A stretch of 64,000 nucleotides of DNA, taken from assembly GCA_034722015.1 (NCBI GenBank), contig JAYENI010000088.1, forward strand, positions 33,717 to 97,716, read 5' to 3'. Shown piece after piece: positions 17,770-26,176 of the stretch. The stretch's first letter is position 1. Every line of letters begins with the position of its first letter. The translations under genes and the position numbers were made by a program. The notes below the pieces were generated by a model that saw nothing but the letters and a program-made list of their open reading frames with translations, did no database searches and was not told the origin of the DNA. This DNA comes from JAJDOJ01 sp034722015. GTDB lineage: Bacteria; Pseudomonadota; Gammaproteobacteria; JAJDOJ01.

Positions 17770-19116
17770 ATGGCGACACCGACCGAGGGGCAGCGTGAAG
17801 GCAGCCTGGAGGCGCCTACACGACACCCGCTGGATTGGCGCAATCCGGAGTTCTTTGACGAGGGCTCGTTGTTTTCGGAACTGGAGCGTATCTACGAAAT
17901 ATGCCACGGTTGTCGTCGTTGCGTCAGTCTGTGCAACTCTTTCCCGACGCTGTTCGATCTCATCGACGAGTCGGAGACCATGGAAGTCGATGGCGTCGAC
18001 AAGAAAGACTACTGGCAGGTTGTGGATCACTGCTACCTGTGTGACCTCTGTTATCTGACGAAGTGTCCCTACGTGCCCCCTCACAAGTGGAATGTCGACT
18101 TTCCCCACCTGATGCTGAGGGCCAAGGCGGTCAAATATAAAAAGGGTGACGTCAAGCGTCGCGACAGGATACTTACCTCGACGGATACCGTCGGGCGGCT
18201 TGCGGGCATTCCGGTCGTGGTCCAGGCGGTCAATGCCGCCAATCACAACGGCGCGTCGCGCAAGCTGCTGCGGAAGACACTCGGCGTACATCCCGATGCG
18301 ATCTTGCCCGAGTACCATTCGAATACCGCGCGAAAGCGCCTGTCGGGGAATCTCGGTTCTGCCGCCAACCCCGTACCGTCGGGCAGGACGCGGGGGCGTG
18401 TCGCCCTGTTCGCGACCTGTTACGGCGACCGCAACGAGCCGCAGGTAGTCGAGGATCTGGCCAGGGTTTTCGAACACAACGCAATCGAAGTGACGCTGGC
18501 TGACAAGGAACGATGTTGCGGCATGCCCAAGCTGGAACTGGGGGACCTGGAAGCAGTCGAGGTGGCAAAGGAGGCCAACATACCGGTGCTGGCGCGCATG
18601 ATCGACGAAGGCTGGGACATCGTGGCGACTGTTCCGTCCTGCGTGCTGATGTTCAAGCAGGAACTCCCGCTGATGTTCCCCGACGATGAGGAAGTCGCCA
18701 GGGTTCGGGATCATTTTTTCGACCCGTTCGAGTACCTGATGATCCGTCATGCCGACGGCAAGCTGAACACCGACTTCAAGAACGCGCTGGGCAAGGTCGC
18801 GTATCACGCTGCGTGTCACCTGAGGGTCCAGAAAATCGGGCTAAAAACCCGGGACCTGCTCAATCTCGTCCCGGGCACGGAACTCGACGTGATCGAACGC
18901 TGTTCCGGACATGACGGGACCTATGCCGTCAAAGAGGAGTATCACGAGATATCGATGAAGATCTGCCGCCCGGTGGTCAATCGTGTGAAGAAGGCGCAGG
19001 CCGACCACTACTCGAGTGACTGCCCGATGGCCGGGCACCAGATCGAGAATGGTCTGAGGGACGGCAGCACACCCGAACATCCACTGTCGCTGCTGCGGCA
19101 GGCCTACGGGATTTGA
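17770..19116 (+). CDS. GlpC/heterodisulfide-reductase-like Fe-S protein with CCG domains
   Basis: A 448-residue protein with a two-[4Fe-4S] ferredoxin module at the N-terminus: C45xxC48xxC51xxxC55 and C88xxC91xxC94xxxxC99P. Two CCG-type segments follow: ATCYGDRNEP with ERCCGMPKLELG, and YHAACHLRVQ with ERCSGHDG, the second having Cys-Ser-Gly in place of Cys-Cys-Gly. The relatives GlpC, LutA and HdrB pass electrons between a dehydrogenase and the quinone or thiol pool. Here no flavin dehydrogenase is adjacent; the neighbours are rubrerythrin, EncFtn and DUF3501, so an electron-donor role to a peroxide- or iron-handling system is inferred. The frame opens at 17725; MATPTEG at 17770 is my preferred start, with weak ribosome-site evidence. 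Confidence 0.85.
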   Translation: MATPTEGQREGSLEAPTRHPLDWRNPEFFDEGSLFSELERIYEICHGCRRCVSLCNSFPTLFDLIDESETMEVDGVDKKDYWQVVDHCYLCDLCYLTKCPYVPPHKWNVDFPHLMLRAKAVKYKKGDVKRRDRILTSTDTVGRLAGIPVVVQAVNAANHNGASRKLLRKTLGVHPDAILPEYHSNTARKRLSGNLGSAANPVPSGRTRGRVALFATCYGDRNEPQVVEDLARVFEHNAIEVTLADKERCCGMPKLELGDLEAVEVAKEANIPVLARMIDEGWDIVATVPSCVLMFKQELPLMFPDDEEVARVRDHFFDPFEYLMIRHADGKLNTDFKNALGKVAYHAACHLRVQKIGLKTRDLLNLVPGTELDVIERCSGHDGTYAVKEEYHEISMKICRPVVNRVKKAQADHYSSDCPMAGHQIENGLRDGSTPEHPLSLLRQAYGI

Positions 19117-19136
19117 TCAAACCAGGGACATGACAG

Positions 19137-19430
19137 ATGGCAAACGAAGGCTTCCATGAATCGATCGACGAACTCTCGGACGAAACGCGCGACATGCATC
19201 GTGCGATTGTCTCCCTGATGGAAGAACTGGAGGCCGTGGACTGGTACAACCAGCGGGTCGACGCCTGTCGGGACGAGGAGCTGCGCGCCATTCTCGCCCA
19301 TAATCGTGACGAAGAGAAAGAGCACGCGGCCATGGTGCTGGAATGGATCCGGCGGCGCGATCCGTCCATGGACAAGGAGTTGAAGGATTATCTGTTTACC
19401 GAAGGTTCCATCGCCTCACTGGAGCACTAG
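19137..19430 (+). CDS. Encapsulated-ferritin-like protein (EncFtn family), no encapsulin gene nearby
   Basis: The 97-residue product closely resembles the EncFtn of Rhodospirillum rubrum over HRAIVSLMEELEAVDW and AILAHNRDEEKEHAAM. The ferroxidase ligands map to Glu30, Glu60 and His63, and the secondary-site residues Glu29, Glu32, Trp36, Tyr37 and His55 are also there. EncFtn forms a decamer of two-helix subunits that oxidises iron and normally delivers it into an encapsulin shell by means of a C-terminal targeting tail. This protein ends at FTEGSIASLEH and has no such tail, and no encapsulin is in the window. Its TAG stop is formed at the junction of a 269-bp mobile element; removing the element gives TAA at the same place, so the protein was not shortened by the insertion. 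Confidence 0.88.
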   Translation: MANEGFHESIDELSDETRDMHRAIVSLMEELEAVDWYNQRVDACRDEELRAILAHNRDEEKEHAAMVLEWIRRRDPSMDKELKDYLFTEGSIASLEH

Positions 19431-19696
19431 TGCTCTATCCAGGCGATAATTACGGATTCAGCGTTCCCCTGGTGTTTCGCAGTAAGGCGCAGCGTGCAGG
19501 CAATGGTCATTCCCTTGTCAAACGCTGCAACGCGGCTGCGGGACACCAGGGGAGCGCCCGGAGGGTTAGCTTGTCATCGCCCATGGACGGTGTTGCGCCG
19601 CTTGGAAAGGGAGCGGCCATTCCCGGCGAGGCGCGCCTTGCCATGCGCGCTGGCAAGCTTAACTGAACTCGCAATTATCACCTGGATAGAGCACTA
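19428..19696. mobile_element. MITE-like element, family A copy 1 (269 bp)
   Basis: Terminal inverted repeats of 27 bases (19428-19454 and 19670-19696) match with two mismatches; each reads inward from TA-GTGCTCTATCCAGG. The element proper (19430-19694) is flanked by TA on both sides, as with IS630/mariner-type transposition. It encodes no transposase. A shorter inverted copy lies at 34583-34709. It splits the EncFtn and DUF3501 genes, which would be only about a dozen bases apart without it. Confidence 0.8.
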
Positions 19697-19709
19697 AGGA
19701 CTGATACCG

Positions 19710-20294
19710 ATGGACAAGTTGAAACGCGAAGACCTCTATTCCCTGGAAAAGTATTCCGAGATACGGTCCGAATTCCGAAAGGGGGTTATCGCGCACAAGA
19801 AGGTCCGGCTGGTGCATGTCGGTCCCAATGTCACGATACATTTCGAAGACCAGCTGGTCATGCAATACCAGATTCAGGAAATGCTGCGCGCGGAGAGGAT
19901 TTTCGAGGGTGAGGCGATCCAGGAAGAGCTGGATGCCTACAACCCGCTGATCCCGGACGGGTCCAACTGGAAGGCAACGCTGATGATCGAGTTCGATGAC
20001 GAGGACGAACGTCGGCGTCAGCTGGCCCAGCTCAAGGGTCTTGAGGCCGCGACCTGGGTTCGCGTCGGGACGCAGGACAAGGTTCACCCGATTGCGAACG
20101 AGGACCTGGAGCGCGAGACCGAGGAAAAGACCTCCTCGGTCCATTTCCTGCGGTTCGAACTGACGCCCGAAATGGTGGCCCAGGCAAAGGGTGGGGTCCC
20201 GATCGGCGTCGGTATCGATCACCCGAAATACGAGCATGAGATAGTCGCGGTGTCCGAGCCCGTACGGACTTCCCTGGTCAACGACCTCGACTGA
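19710..20294 (+). CDS. DUF3501 family protein
   Basis: A 194-residue soluble protein with the DUF3501 N-terminus (MDKLKREDLYSLEKYSEIR, then EFRKGVIAHKKVRLVHVGPN), a central ERIFEGEAIQEELDAYNPL and the FLRFELTPEMVAQAKGG block. Function is unknown. In other proteobacteria such genes are often seen next to a rubrerythrin and a GlpC-like Fe-S protein, as here, which suggests a shared stress role. AGGA of its ribosome-binding site lies just beyond the right end of the mobile element, so translation signals survived the insertion, but the element may alter the transcript. Confidence 0.87.
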   Translation: MDKLKREDLYSLEKYSEIRSEFRKGVIAHKKVRLVHVGPNVTIHFEDQLVMQYQIQEMLRAERIFEGEAIQEELDAYNPLIPDGSNWKATLMIEFDDEDERRRQLAQLKGLEAATWVRVGTQDKVHPIANEDLERETEEKTSSVHFLRFELTPEMVAQAKGGVPIGVGIDHPKYEHEIVAVSEPVRTSLVNDLD

Positions 20295-20305
20295 TCCCGA
20301 AGCCA

Positions 20306-20321
20306 TCCGGCATCCGCCGGA
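20306..20321. terminator. Hairpin between convergent DUF3501 and acyl-AMP ligase genes
   Basis: TCCGGC/GCCGGA with a 4-base loop lies in the 35-base gap between the two convergent stops. Without T-runs it is a weak bidirectional terminator candidate. Confidence 0.35.
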
Positions 20322-20329
20322 CGGATACG

Positions 20330-22294
20330 CTATTTCCCGCCGCCCAGTCGTTTCTCCAGCAGCTCGCCCAGGCTCGCGATCGTTGGATGATCGAACAGGT
20401 CCGTGACGTCGATGGTCTCGGGAAAGGCTATCTCGATGCCTTCGTGTATCCGGGCCAGTTCGAGTGAACTCGTTCCGATGTCGAACAGGTTGTCTGCGAT
20501 GCCCACGTCCTTTCCTTCCAGAACCTCGTCGCAGACGGCCTTGAGCTGGCCCTCGATCTTCGTCAGGTCCTGGTCGTAACCTTCCTTCGGGGCCAGCGAG
20601 ATTTCCTCGAGTCGGGCCAGGACATCGGCGAAATCACCGCCGCGGTAGGCTTCGACCAGCAAGTGCCGCTGGACCTTGCCACTGGTGGTCTTCGGGATCC
20701 GCTTCACCGGGATGATGTGCAGGGCCTCGAGACCGGTGTGTGCATTGAGCACGGCATGGACTTCGCGGGCGATCCCCGTCACGTCTTGGACGTTCCCCTT
20801 ATGCAGCAGGAAGACGAGTAACTCGTCGCTGTCACTCCCGTGCGGACGCCATGCCGCCGTCACGATCTTTCCGAGCTCGATCCCTGTTTCCCGCTCCACG
20901 ATGGACTCGAGGTCGTGCGGGTAATAGTTTTGCCCGTTGGCGAAGATGATTTCCTTGGATCGCCCGGTCACTACCAGACCGCAATCCGTCGTGAATCCAA
21001 GGTCGCCCGTATCGAGCCATCCGTCCGGTGTGAACGCCGCGTGGTTCGCCTCGTCATTACGGAAATAGCCCCTTGTCACGTTTGCGCCACGGATCTGGAT
21101 ATGGCCCACGCTCCGCTCGGGCAGGGTCGTGCCCGACGCGTCGCAGATCCGCATCTCGCAGCCCGCGACCGGCTGGCCCGTGCAAACCAGCGACAATGCC
21201 GCGGGATCGTCCCCGTTTACGATTTGCACGCCGGTCCCGGTCTGCAAGCTGTCGCGCTCGACGCTGACCGGCGTGATGCCCGTGCCCACCGCGGGGAAAG
21301 TGACCGCAAGGCTGGCCTCGGCCAGGCCGTAGACGGGAAACATGCACGACGGGTCGAGACCGTGCGGCGCCAGCGCTTCGAGGAACTCCCGGCACAGGTC
21401 GACAGAAATAGGTTCAGCACCGTTGATGATCAGGCGTATACGATTCAGGTTCAGTTCCCCGGGTGGATGCTTCCCAAGCGCCCGGAGTAGGTGCTTTAAA
21501 CCGAAATTGGGCGAGCAGGTCACGCTGACGCCCAGCTCGGCGGACTTCTCGAGCCACAGCAACGGGCGGCGGACAAACAGGTCGGTGGGCATCAGGCAGT
21601 GGTCCGCACCGGTGGCCAGGGGTGTGAGATGAAACCCGATCAGCCCCATATCGTGTGTCAGTGGCATCCAGCTCAGCCCCCTGTCCTGCCCGCTCACCCG
21701 GATGCCGGCGGCGATGGCATGAATGTTGGCGAGAATATTTTCGTGACTCAGCACCACGCCCTTGGGCTCGCTGGTCGATCCTGATGAGAACTGGATGAAG
21801 GCGGTGTCCGCGGGGGCGGCGCTGTGCAGACGCCCCTGAGCGCCAGACAACACTACGTTTCCCGACTCGATAGTGCGTGATGACAACACCTCCGGGACCG
21901 CATCTTCTCCCGCCTCGTTTTCCAGGGTGCCGAGCCGTTTCAGGGTACTGGCGTCGGTGAAGAGCCAGGGGTCGGACAGCATCCGGAATATACGAATCAG
22001 CTTGAATCTGTGCTCGTCGCTGATGCCAGGCGCGACGGGTACGGGTACGATCCCGCCCAGGATGCAGGCCCAGAACGCGTAGAGGAATGGTTCGTTGTCG
22101 TTGACATGTATAATCAATTCGCTCCCCGGCCCTAGTCCCCGGGTCTGCAGTGCGTACAGCAGGGCGCTTGCGCGGGTATGGAGTGCTGCGATCGGCATTT
22201 CCTGCGACCGTTCCGCGCCCGTCAACAGAATGATCCGGCCCTCCCCCCCGGCCCTTTCCGCCAGTGCTTGCGTCAGTGTTTTGAAGTTTGTCAT
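20330..22294 (-). CDS. Fatty acyl-AMP ligase with C-terminal acyl-carrier domain
   Basis: A 654-residue adenylating enzyme. The P-loop-like FIQFSSGSTSEPKGVVLSHE, the YGLAEASLAVTFP block, DGWLDTGDLGF, LVVTGRSKEIIFANGQNYYP and the catalytic-Lys segment RIPKTTSGKVQRH are all present and resemble the FAAL group more than acyl-CoA ligases. Residues about 570-650 form a carrier domain with the phosphopantetheine Ser in FDIGTSSLELARIHEG. The protein would activate a fatty acid and load it on its own carrier. The N-terminal start is ATG at 22294; the frame is open to 22669. It is divergent from a DUF374 acyltransferase, a likely partner. Confidence 0.9.
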   Translation of the reverse strand: MTNFKTLTQALAERAGGEGRIILLTGAERSQEMPIAALHTRASALLYALQTRGLGPGSELIIHVNDNEPFLYAFWACILGGIVPVPVAPGISDEHRFKLIRIFRMLSDPWLFTDASTLKRLGTLENEAGEDAVPEVLSSRTIESGNVVLSGAQGRLHSAAPADTAFIQFSSGSTSEPKGVVLSHENILANIHAIAAGIRVSGQDRGLSWMPLTHDMGLIGFHLTPLATGADHCLMPTDLFVRRPLLWLEKSAELGVSVTCSPNFGLKHLLRALGKHPPGELNLNRIRLIINGAEPISVDLCREFLEALAPHGLDPSCMFPVYGLAEASLAVTFPAVGTGITPVSVERDSLQTGTGVQIVNGDDPAALSLVCTGQPVAGCEMRICDASGTTLPERSVGHIQIRGANVTRGYFRNDEANHAAFTPDGWLDTGDLGFTTDCGLVVTGRSKEIIFANGQNYYPHDLESIVERETGIELGKIVTAAWRPHGSDSDELLVFLLHKGNVQDVTGIAREVHAVLNAHTGLEALHIIPVKRIPKTTSGKVQRHLLVEAYRGGDFADVLARLEEISLAPKEGYDQDLTKIEGQLKAVCDEVLEGKDVGIADNLFDIGTSSLELARIHEGIEIAFPETIDVTDLFDHPTIASLGELLEKRLGGGK

Positions 22295-22499
22295 CTTTAC
22301 GTGAGAGCGGAATCGGTAGTTTGAGGCCGTCGAGGGTGGTCGGGTATCGCGGCCTGCCTGGGCACGTACGGAGCCGTGAACGCGGGGCCCGCGCGCAGGT
22401 GCGGTTTTCAACGGGAATATTTTGTGCCTGGCAAGTATACGACGATGACAGGAGGTGTCGCGAGCGGCGGGCCTGGCCAGATGACGGGGCGGTCTGTCC

Positions 22500-23201
22500 G
22501 TGGCTGAGATGGCGGACGACATCGGGTTGCCGTTACACAAGCGATTGCTCTTTCCTGTCCTCGCGCCGCTTGCCGCCTGGTTGCTGAGGTTTTTCTGGTT
22601 CGTTTGCAGGGTACGGCGAATCGAGGGCGAGGAACATCTCGAGGCGCTGAATGCGGGGGGCGCCATCATCCCCTGTCACTGGCACCAGCGGCATATCTTC
22701 TGTGCGTACTATCTGGTCCGAAAACTGTCCGGCAAATACAGGATCGGATACCTTGTGAGTCCCTCCAAGGACGGGGACCTCGGGGCCATGATCCTGAGGC
22801 GACTCGGAGTGATACCGATCCGTGGATCGGCGAACCGCACGGGCGCCCAGGCCATCCGCGACATGTACCTCTGCCTCTCTCGGGACGGGGTCTCGCCCGT
22901 ACTGACTCCGGATGGTTCCGAGGGGCCGATCTACAAGTTCAAGCCGGGGCCGGTGATGCTGGCGCAATTGTCCGGGGCGCCGCTGGTCCCGATGAGCTAC
23001 GCCGCGCGCAGCGCGTGGACGCTCAATTCCTGGGACCGGTTCATGATCCCGAAACCGTTCACCCGCGTGGCCATCGTGATCGGCCGGCCCCGCTACGCGG
23101 AAAAGACCGGCAGGCTGGACGGGACCGGTTCCCTGCAGGAGCAGATGGAACAGGAGCTGAACCGGCTGGGGATGGAGGCGGAGGCGGCCCTGGACGCCTG
23201 A
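22500..23201 (+). CDS. DUF374 lysophospholipid acyltransferase-like protein
   Basis: A 233-residue protein with one N-terminal hydrophobic segment (PVLAPLAAWLLRFFWFVC) and an LPLAT-type core: IIPCHWHQRHIFCAYY in the position of the usual HxxxxD motif, YLVSPSKDGDLGAMILRRLG, and TPDGSEGPIYKFKPGPVMLA. These are the DUF374 hallmarks. The family is related to Kdo2-lipid A and glycerolipid acyltransferases, but its substrate is unknown. The start is uncertain: GTG at 22500 or ATG at 22509, neither with a strong ribosome site. Divergent from the acyl-AMP ligase, suggesting that the activated acyl group is its donor. Confidence 0.85.
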   Translation: MAEMADDIGLPLHKRLLFPVLAPLAAWLLRFFWFVCRVRRIEGEEHLEALNAGGAIIPCHWHQRHIFCAYYLVRKLSGKYRIGYLVSPSKDGDLGAMILRRLGVIPIRGSANRTGAQAIRDMYLCLSRDGVSPVLTPDGSEGPIYKFKPGPVMLAQLSGAPLVPMSYAARSAWTLNSWDRFMIPKPFTRVAIVIGRPRYAEKTGRLDGTGSLQEQMEQELNRLGMEAEAALDA

Positions 23202-23204
23202 CAG

Positions 23205-23338
23205 GCTGTTGCAAAACTCTCATGCGGCACCATTCGGCGTTAAAATCGGGCTCCGAATGCTCATTTACTGCGAGTAAACTGCGCTTCCTCACCCGATATT
23301 GCCTTGCCAGGCACTCACCTGAGACTTTTTCAACAGCC
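23205..23338. mobile_element. MITE-like element, family B copy 1 (134 bp)
   Basis: The ends GGCTGTTGCAAAACTCTCA and, reading the other strand, GGCTGTTGAAAAAGTCTCA form imperfect inverted repeats. The full element is clearly homologous, in reverse orientation, to 34714-34851. It contains no gene; the short frames it carries in both copies are similar only because the DNA is. It fills most of the gap between the convergent DUF374 gene and radA and could act as a terminator. Confidence 0.7.
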
Positions 23339-23360
23339 GGCTGGCTGCCGGCGTTGCAAG

Positions 23361-24719
23361 TCATTCGAGTGATCGCAGATGGTCGATCGCCTCGATCAAC
23401 CGGTTTGCGGTAAGCACCTTGAGTTTTCCGCTGCTGCTCCTGGGGGCGTTTGCCCCGGGGACGAGGGCATAGCGGAAACCGTGTGTCTCGGCCTCCGCCA
23501 GCCGCTCCTGACCGTTGGGCACGGGCCGGATTTCCCCCGCAAGGCCGAGTTCCCCGAAGACGACCAGGTCAGCAGGCAGGGGCCGGTCCCGGAAGCTGGA
23601 CAGCGCGGCCAGCACAACGGCCACATCGGCCGCCGTCTCGGTCACGCGGACGCCCCCCACCACGTTCACGAAGACGTCCTGATCGACCATCGGTATGCCG
23701 CCGTGGCGGTGCAGTATGGCGAGCAGCATCCCGAGTCGGTTCTGGTCGAGGCCAACCGAGACCCGCCTGGGGTTGGCGAGGTGGCTCTCGTCCACCAGCG
23801 ACTGTATCTCCACCAGCATGGGGCGGCTCCCCTCCCGCGTCACGACGATGACGCTCCCCGACACCGGCGCCTCGTGCCGGGAAAGGAAGATCGCGGAGGG
23901 GTTGCCCACTTCCCTGAGCCCCGATTCGCTCATCGCGAACACACCGATTTCGTTGATCGCGCCGAACCGGTTCTTGACCGCGCGCAGGATCCGGTATCGC
24001 CCTCCCGGGTCCCCCTCGAAGTAGAGTACCGTATCCACCATGTGTTCGAGCACCCGGGGGCCGGCCAGCGCCCCCTCCTTGGTGACGTGTCCGACGAGAA
24101 AGATGGTCGTGCCGCTGGTCTTGGCGAACCGTACGAGTCGGGCCGCGCTTTCCCTTACCTGGCCGACGGATCCGGGTGCCGACTGAAGGTTGTCCGAGAA
24201 CAGGGTCTGGACCGAGTCGATCACCGCGAGGCGGGTACGCTCGCGGGCCAGTACTTCGATGATCCGCTCCACGCTGGTTTCGGTGAGCAGTCTGAGATGC
24301 GGCGCCTCGAGCCCCAGTCTTCGGGAACGCAGGGCGATCTGTCCGGCCGATTCCTCCCCGCTGACGTAGAGATTCGAGTGCTGGGCGACCGTGGCGAGCA
24401 TCTGCAGCAGGAGTGTCGATTTACCGATGCCGGGGTCACCACCGATCAGAATCACCGAGCCTTCGACGATGCCCCCGCCGAGCACCCGGTCGAGTTCCGC
24501 GATGTGGCTTGGAACGCGGGGTTCCTCACCGGAAGTGACCGACGAAAGCGCCACCACGGCGGTGTTCCCGGACCCGGTCCAGCCGCCACGCCGGTCTTGC
24601 CGTGCAGGCGCGATCTCCTCGATGACGTTCCATTCCCCGCAGTCGGTGCACTGTCCGGACCACTTGCTATGCGATGCCCCGCACGAGCCGCATTGATAGG
24701 CTGGTTTCGTCCTGGCCAT
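23361..24719 (-). CDS. radA: DNA repair protein RadA/Sms
   Basis: A 452-residue branch-migration ATPase for recombination. A four-Cys zinc finger (C10xxC13, C24xxC27) is followed by a RecA-like core with Walker A GDPGIGKS at 94-101, the RadA-specific motif KNRFG (within LRAVKNRFGAINEIGVF), and a Lon-like C-terminal domain (FRDRPLPADLVVFGELGLAGEI). All expected parts are intact and the length is standard. It stands alone on the minus strand, 108 bases upstream of the corB-like gene. Confidence 0.97.
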   Translation of the reverse strand: MARTKPAYQCGSCGASHSKWSGQCTDCGEWNVIEEIAPARQDRRGGWTGSGNTAVVALSSVTSGEEPRVPSHIAELDRVLGGGIVEGSVILIGGDPGIGKSTLLLQMLATVAQHSNLYVSGEESAGQIALRSRRLGLEAPHLRLLTETSVERIIEVLARERTRLAVIDSVQTLFSDNLQSAPGSVGQVRESAARLVRFAKTSGTTIFLVGHVTKEGALAGPRVLEHMVDTVLYFEGDPGGRYRILRAVKNRFGAINEIGVFAMSESGLREVGNPSAIFLSRHEAPVSGSVIVVTREGSRPMLVEIQSLVDESHLANPRRVSVGLDQNRLGMLLAILHRHGGIPMVDQDVFVNVVGGVRVTETAADVAVVLAALSSFRDRPLPADLVVFGELGLAGEIRPVPNGQERLAEAETHGFRYALVPGANAPRSSSGKLKVLTANRLIEAIDHLRSLE

Positions 24720-24827
24720 GGTCTGCTCAGTTTCGGGTGTTACGGGCTGTCGTCATACAGTGGTTCCCGGATCGTCGAACGGCGCGGGCAGGATTCGTTC
24801 CCGAACCACCGCTCGCGTCGGCGTTTC

Positions 24828-26102
24828 TCAGGAACCTTTGGTTTTTCGCCACTTCGGTCGTATCCGGACGGTAATTACCGCGTTGGCCTTTGTCTGTATC
24901 ACCTCTACGGGATAGCCATTGATCATGAGACTGGTACCCGGCGCGGGGATGAACTCCATGTGTTCCGTTACAAGACCGTTGATCGTGCGGGGTCCGCTGT
25001 CCGGAAGTTGCCAGCCCAGGCTGCGATTGAGATCCCGGATGTGTGTGCCGCCGTCCACGATATAGCTGCCGTCGCCCTGCGGCAGGATATCCTTGTCGTA
25101 GGCGCTGGGATCGCTGGTGAATTCCCCGACAATCTCTTCCAGCAGGTCCTCCAGGGTAACGAGTCCCTGGATGTCGCCGTATTCATCAACGACGAGCCCG
25201 GAACGTTGCCTTCCCATCCGGAAATTGAGTAACTGCCGGGAAAGGCTCGTACCTTCCGGGATGAAGTGCGGATCACCAATGGCCTTCTCCAGTTCCTCGG
25301 GCGTCAGTTCGTCGCGGGACAACAGCGGAAGAACCTTGCGGACGTGGAGAAATCCCGCCACGTTGTCGATGCTGCCCCGATACACGGGAATGCGGCTGAA
25401 ATGACCGTCGTGGAGTTCAGTGAGAACCTGCTCCCAGTCATCTTCCAGATCGATGCCGGTAATCTCGTTACGCGGCACCATGATGTCCTGGACGATCGCC
25501 TTTTCCAGGTCGAGAATCCCGACCAGCATCTCGCGGTGCTCCCTGGGAATCATGCCCCCGGCCTCGGTGACGACCACCCGAAGTTCTTCGCGTGAGAGGG
25601 CATGACTGTCTGCCCCCTCCGGGGAAACGCCGAACAGCCTGATAAGACCCGAGGAGACCTTCGTCAGCAACCAGACAATGGGGTAGAGAAACCGGGACAG
25701 CGGGGTGTACACCCAGGCGGCTGGAAAGGCGAACTTTTCCGAATGCACCGCCGCCAGTGTCTTCGGCGTGATCTCCGCAAAGATCAGCAGCGTCAGCGTC
25801 AGTACCCCGGTGGCAATGGCGATACCGGCATCTCCGTACAGTCGATAGCCGAGATATGTCGCCACCTGGGTAATGACAATGTTGACGAAATTGTTCCCCA
25901 GCAGGATCAGTGTGATCAGGCGGCCGGGGTTTTCCAGCAGTTGCTGCGCCCTTTCCGCGCCCCCGTGTCCGGTCCGCGCCAGGTGGCGAAGCCGGTAACG
26001 GTTCAGGGCGATCAGCGCCGTTTCTGAACCGGAAAAGAACGCTGACAGCAGGAACAGTGCGAAAAGGGCGAGGAACAGTGTACTGAGAGGCAGGGTATCC
26101 AA
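24828..26102 (-). CDS. corB: CNNM/CorB-type transporter (HlyC/CorC family)
   Basis: A 424-residue protein with a DUF21/CNNM membrane domain (residues about 1-180, including SAFFSGSETALIALNRYRL and ILLGNNFVNI and FAEITPKTLA), two CBS domains (about 200-320, MVPRNEITGI and QRSGLVVDEYGDIQGLVTL) and a CorC_HlyC C-terminal domain. Family members are linked to magnesium and cobalt homeostasis. In gammaproteobacteria this gene (yfjD) commonly sits beside ypjD, as here, and near ffh. Confidence 0.93.
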   Translation of the reverse strand: MDTLPLSTLFLALFALFLLSAFFSGSETALIALNRYRLRHLARTGHGGAERAQQLLENPGRLITLILLGNNFVNIVITQVATYLGYRLYGDAGIAIATGVLTLTLLIFAEITPKTLAAVHSEKFAFPAAWVYTPLSRFLYPIVWLLTKVSSGLIRLFGVSPEGADSHALSREELRVVVTEAGGMIPREHREMLVGILDLEKAIVQDIMVPRNEITGIDLEDDWEQVLTELHDGHFSRIPVYRGSIDNVAGFLHVRKVLPLLSRDELTPEELEKAIGDPHFIPEGTSLSRQLLNFRMGRQRSGLVVDEYGDIQGLVTLEDLLEEIVGEFTSDPSAYDKDILPQGDGSYIVDGGTHIRDLNRSLGWQLPDSGPRTINGLVTEHMEFIPAPGTSLMINGYPVEVIQTKANAVITVRIRPKWRKTKGS

Positions 26103-26176
26103 GGGGGTGGCCGGGTCATGGAAGTGCCGTCATTACACGGTGACACGGCTAGGGCTGTCAAGCGTGAAACGGGCTG

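Noticed and set aside
19428..19696. Truncation of EncFtn by the mobile element
   Set aside because: Removing the element and one TA joins CAC-TAA, so the stop was already there and the insertion only changed TAA to TAG.
23059..23413. Small frames in the region after the DUF374 gene
   Set aside because: They are translations of the family B repeat; similar peptides occur at 34582-34899 because the DNA is shared, not because of protein conservation.
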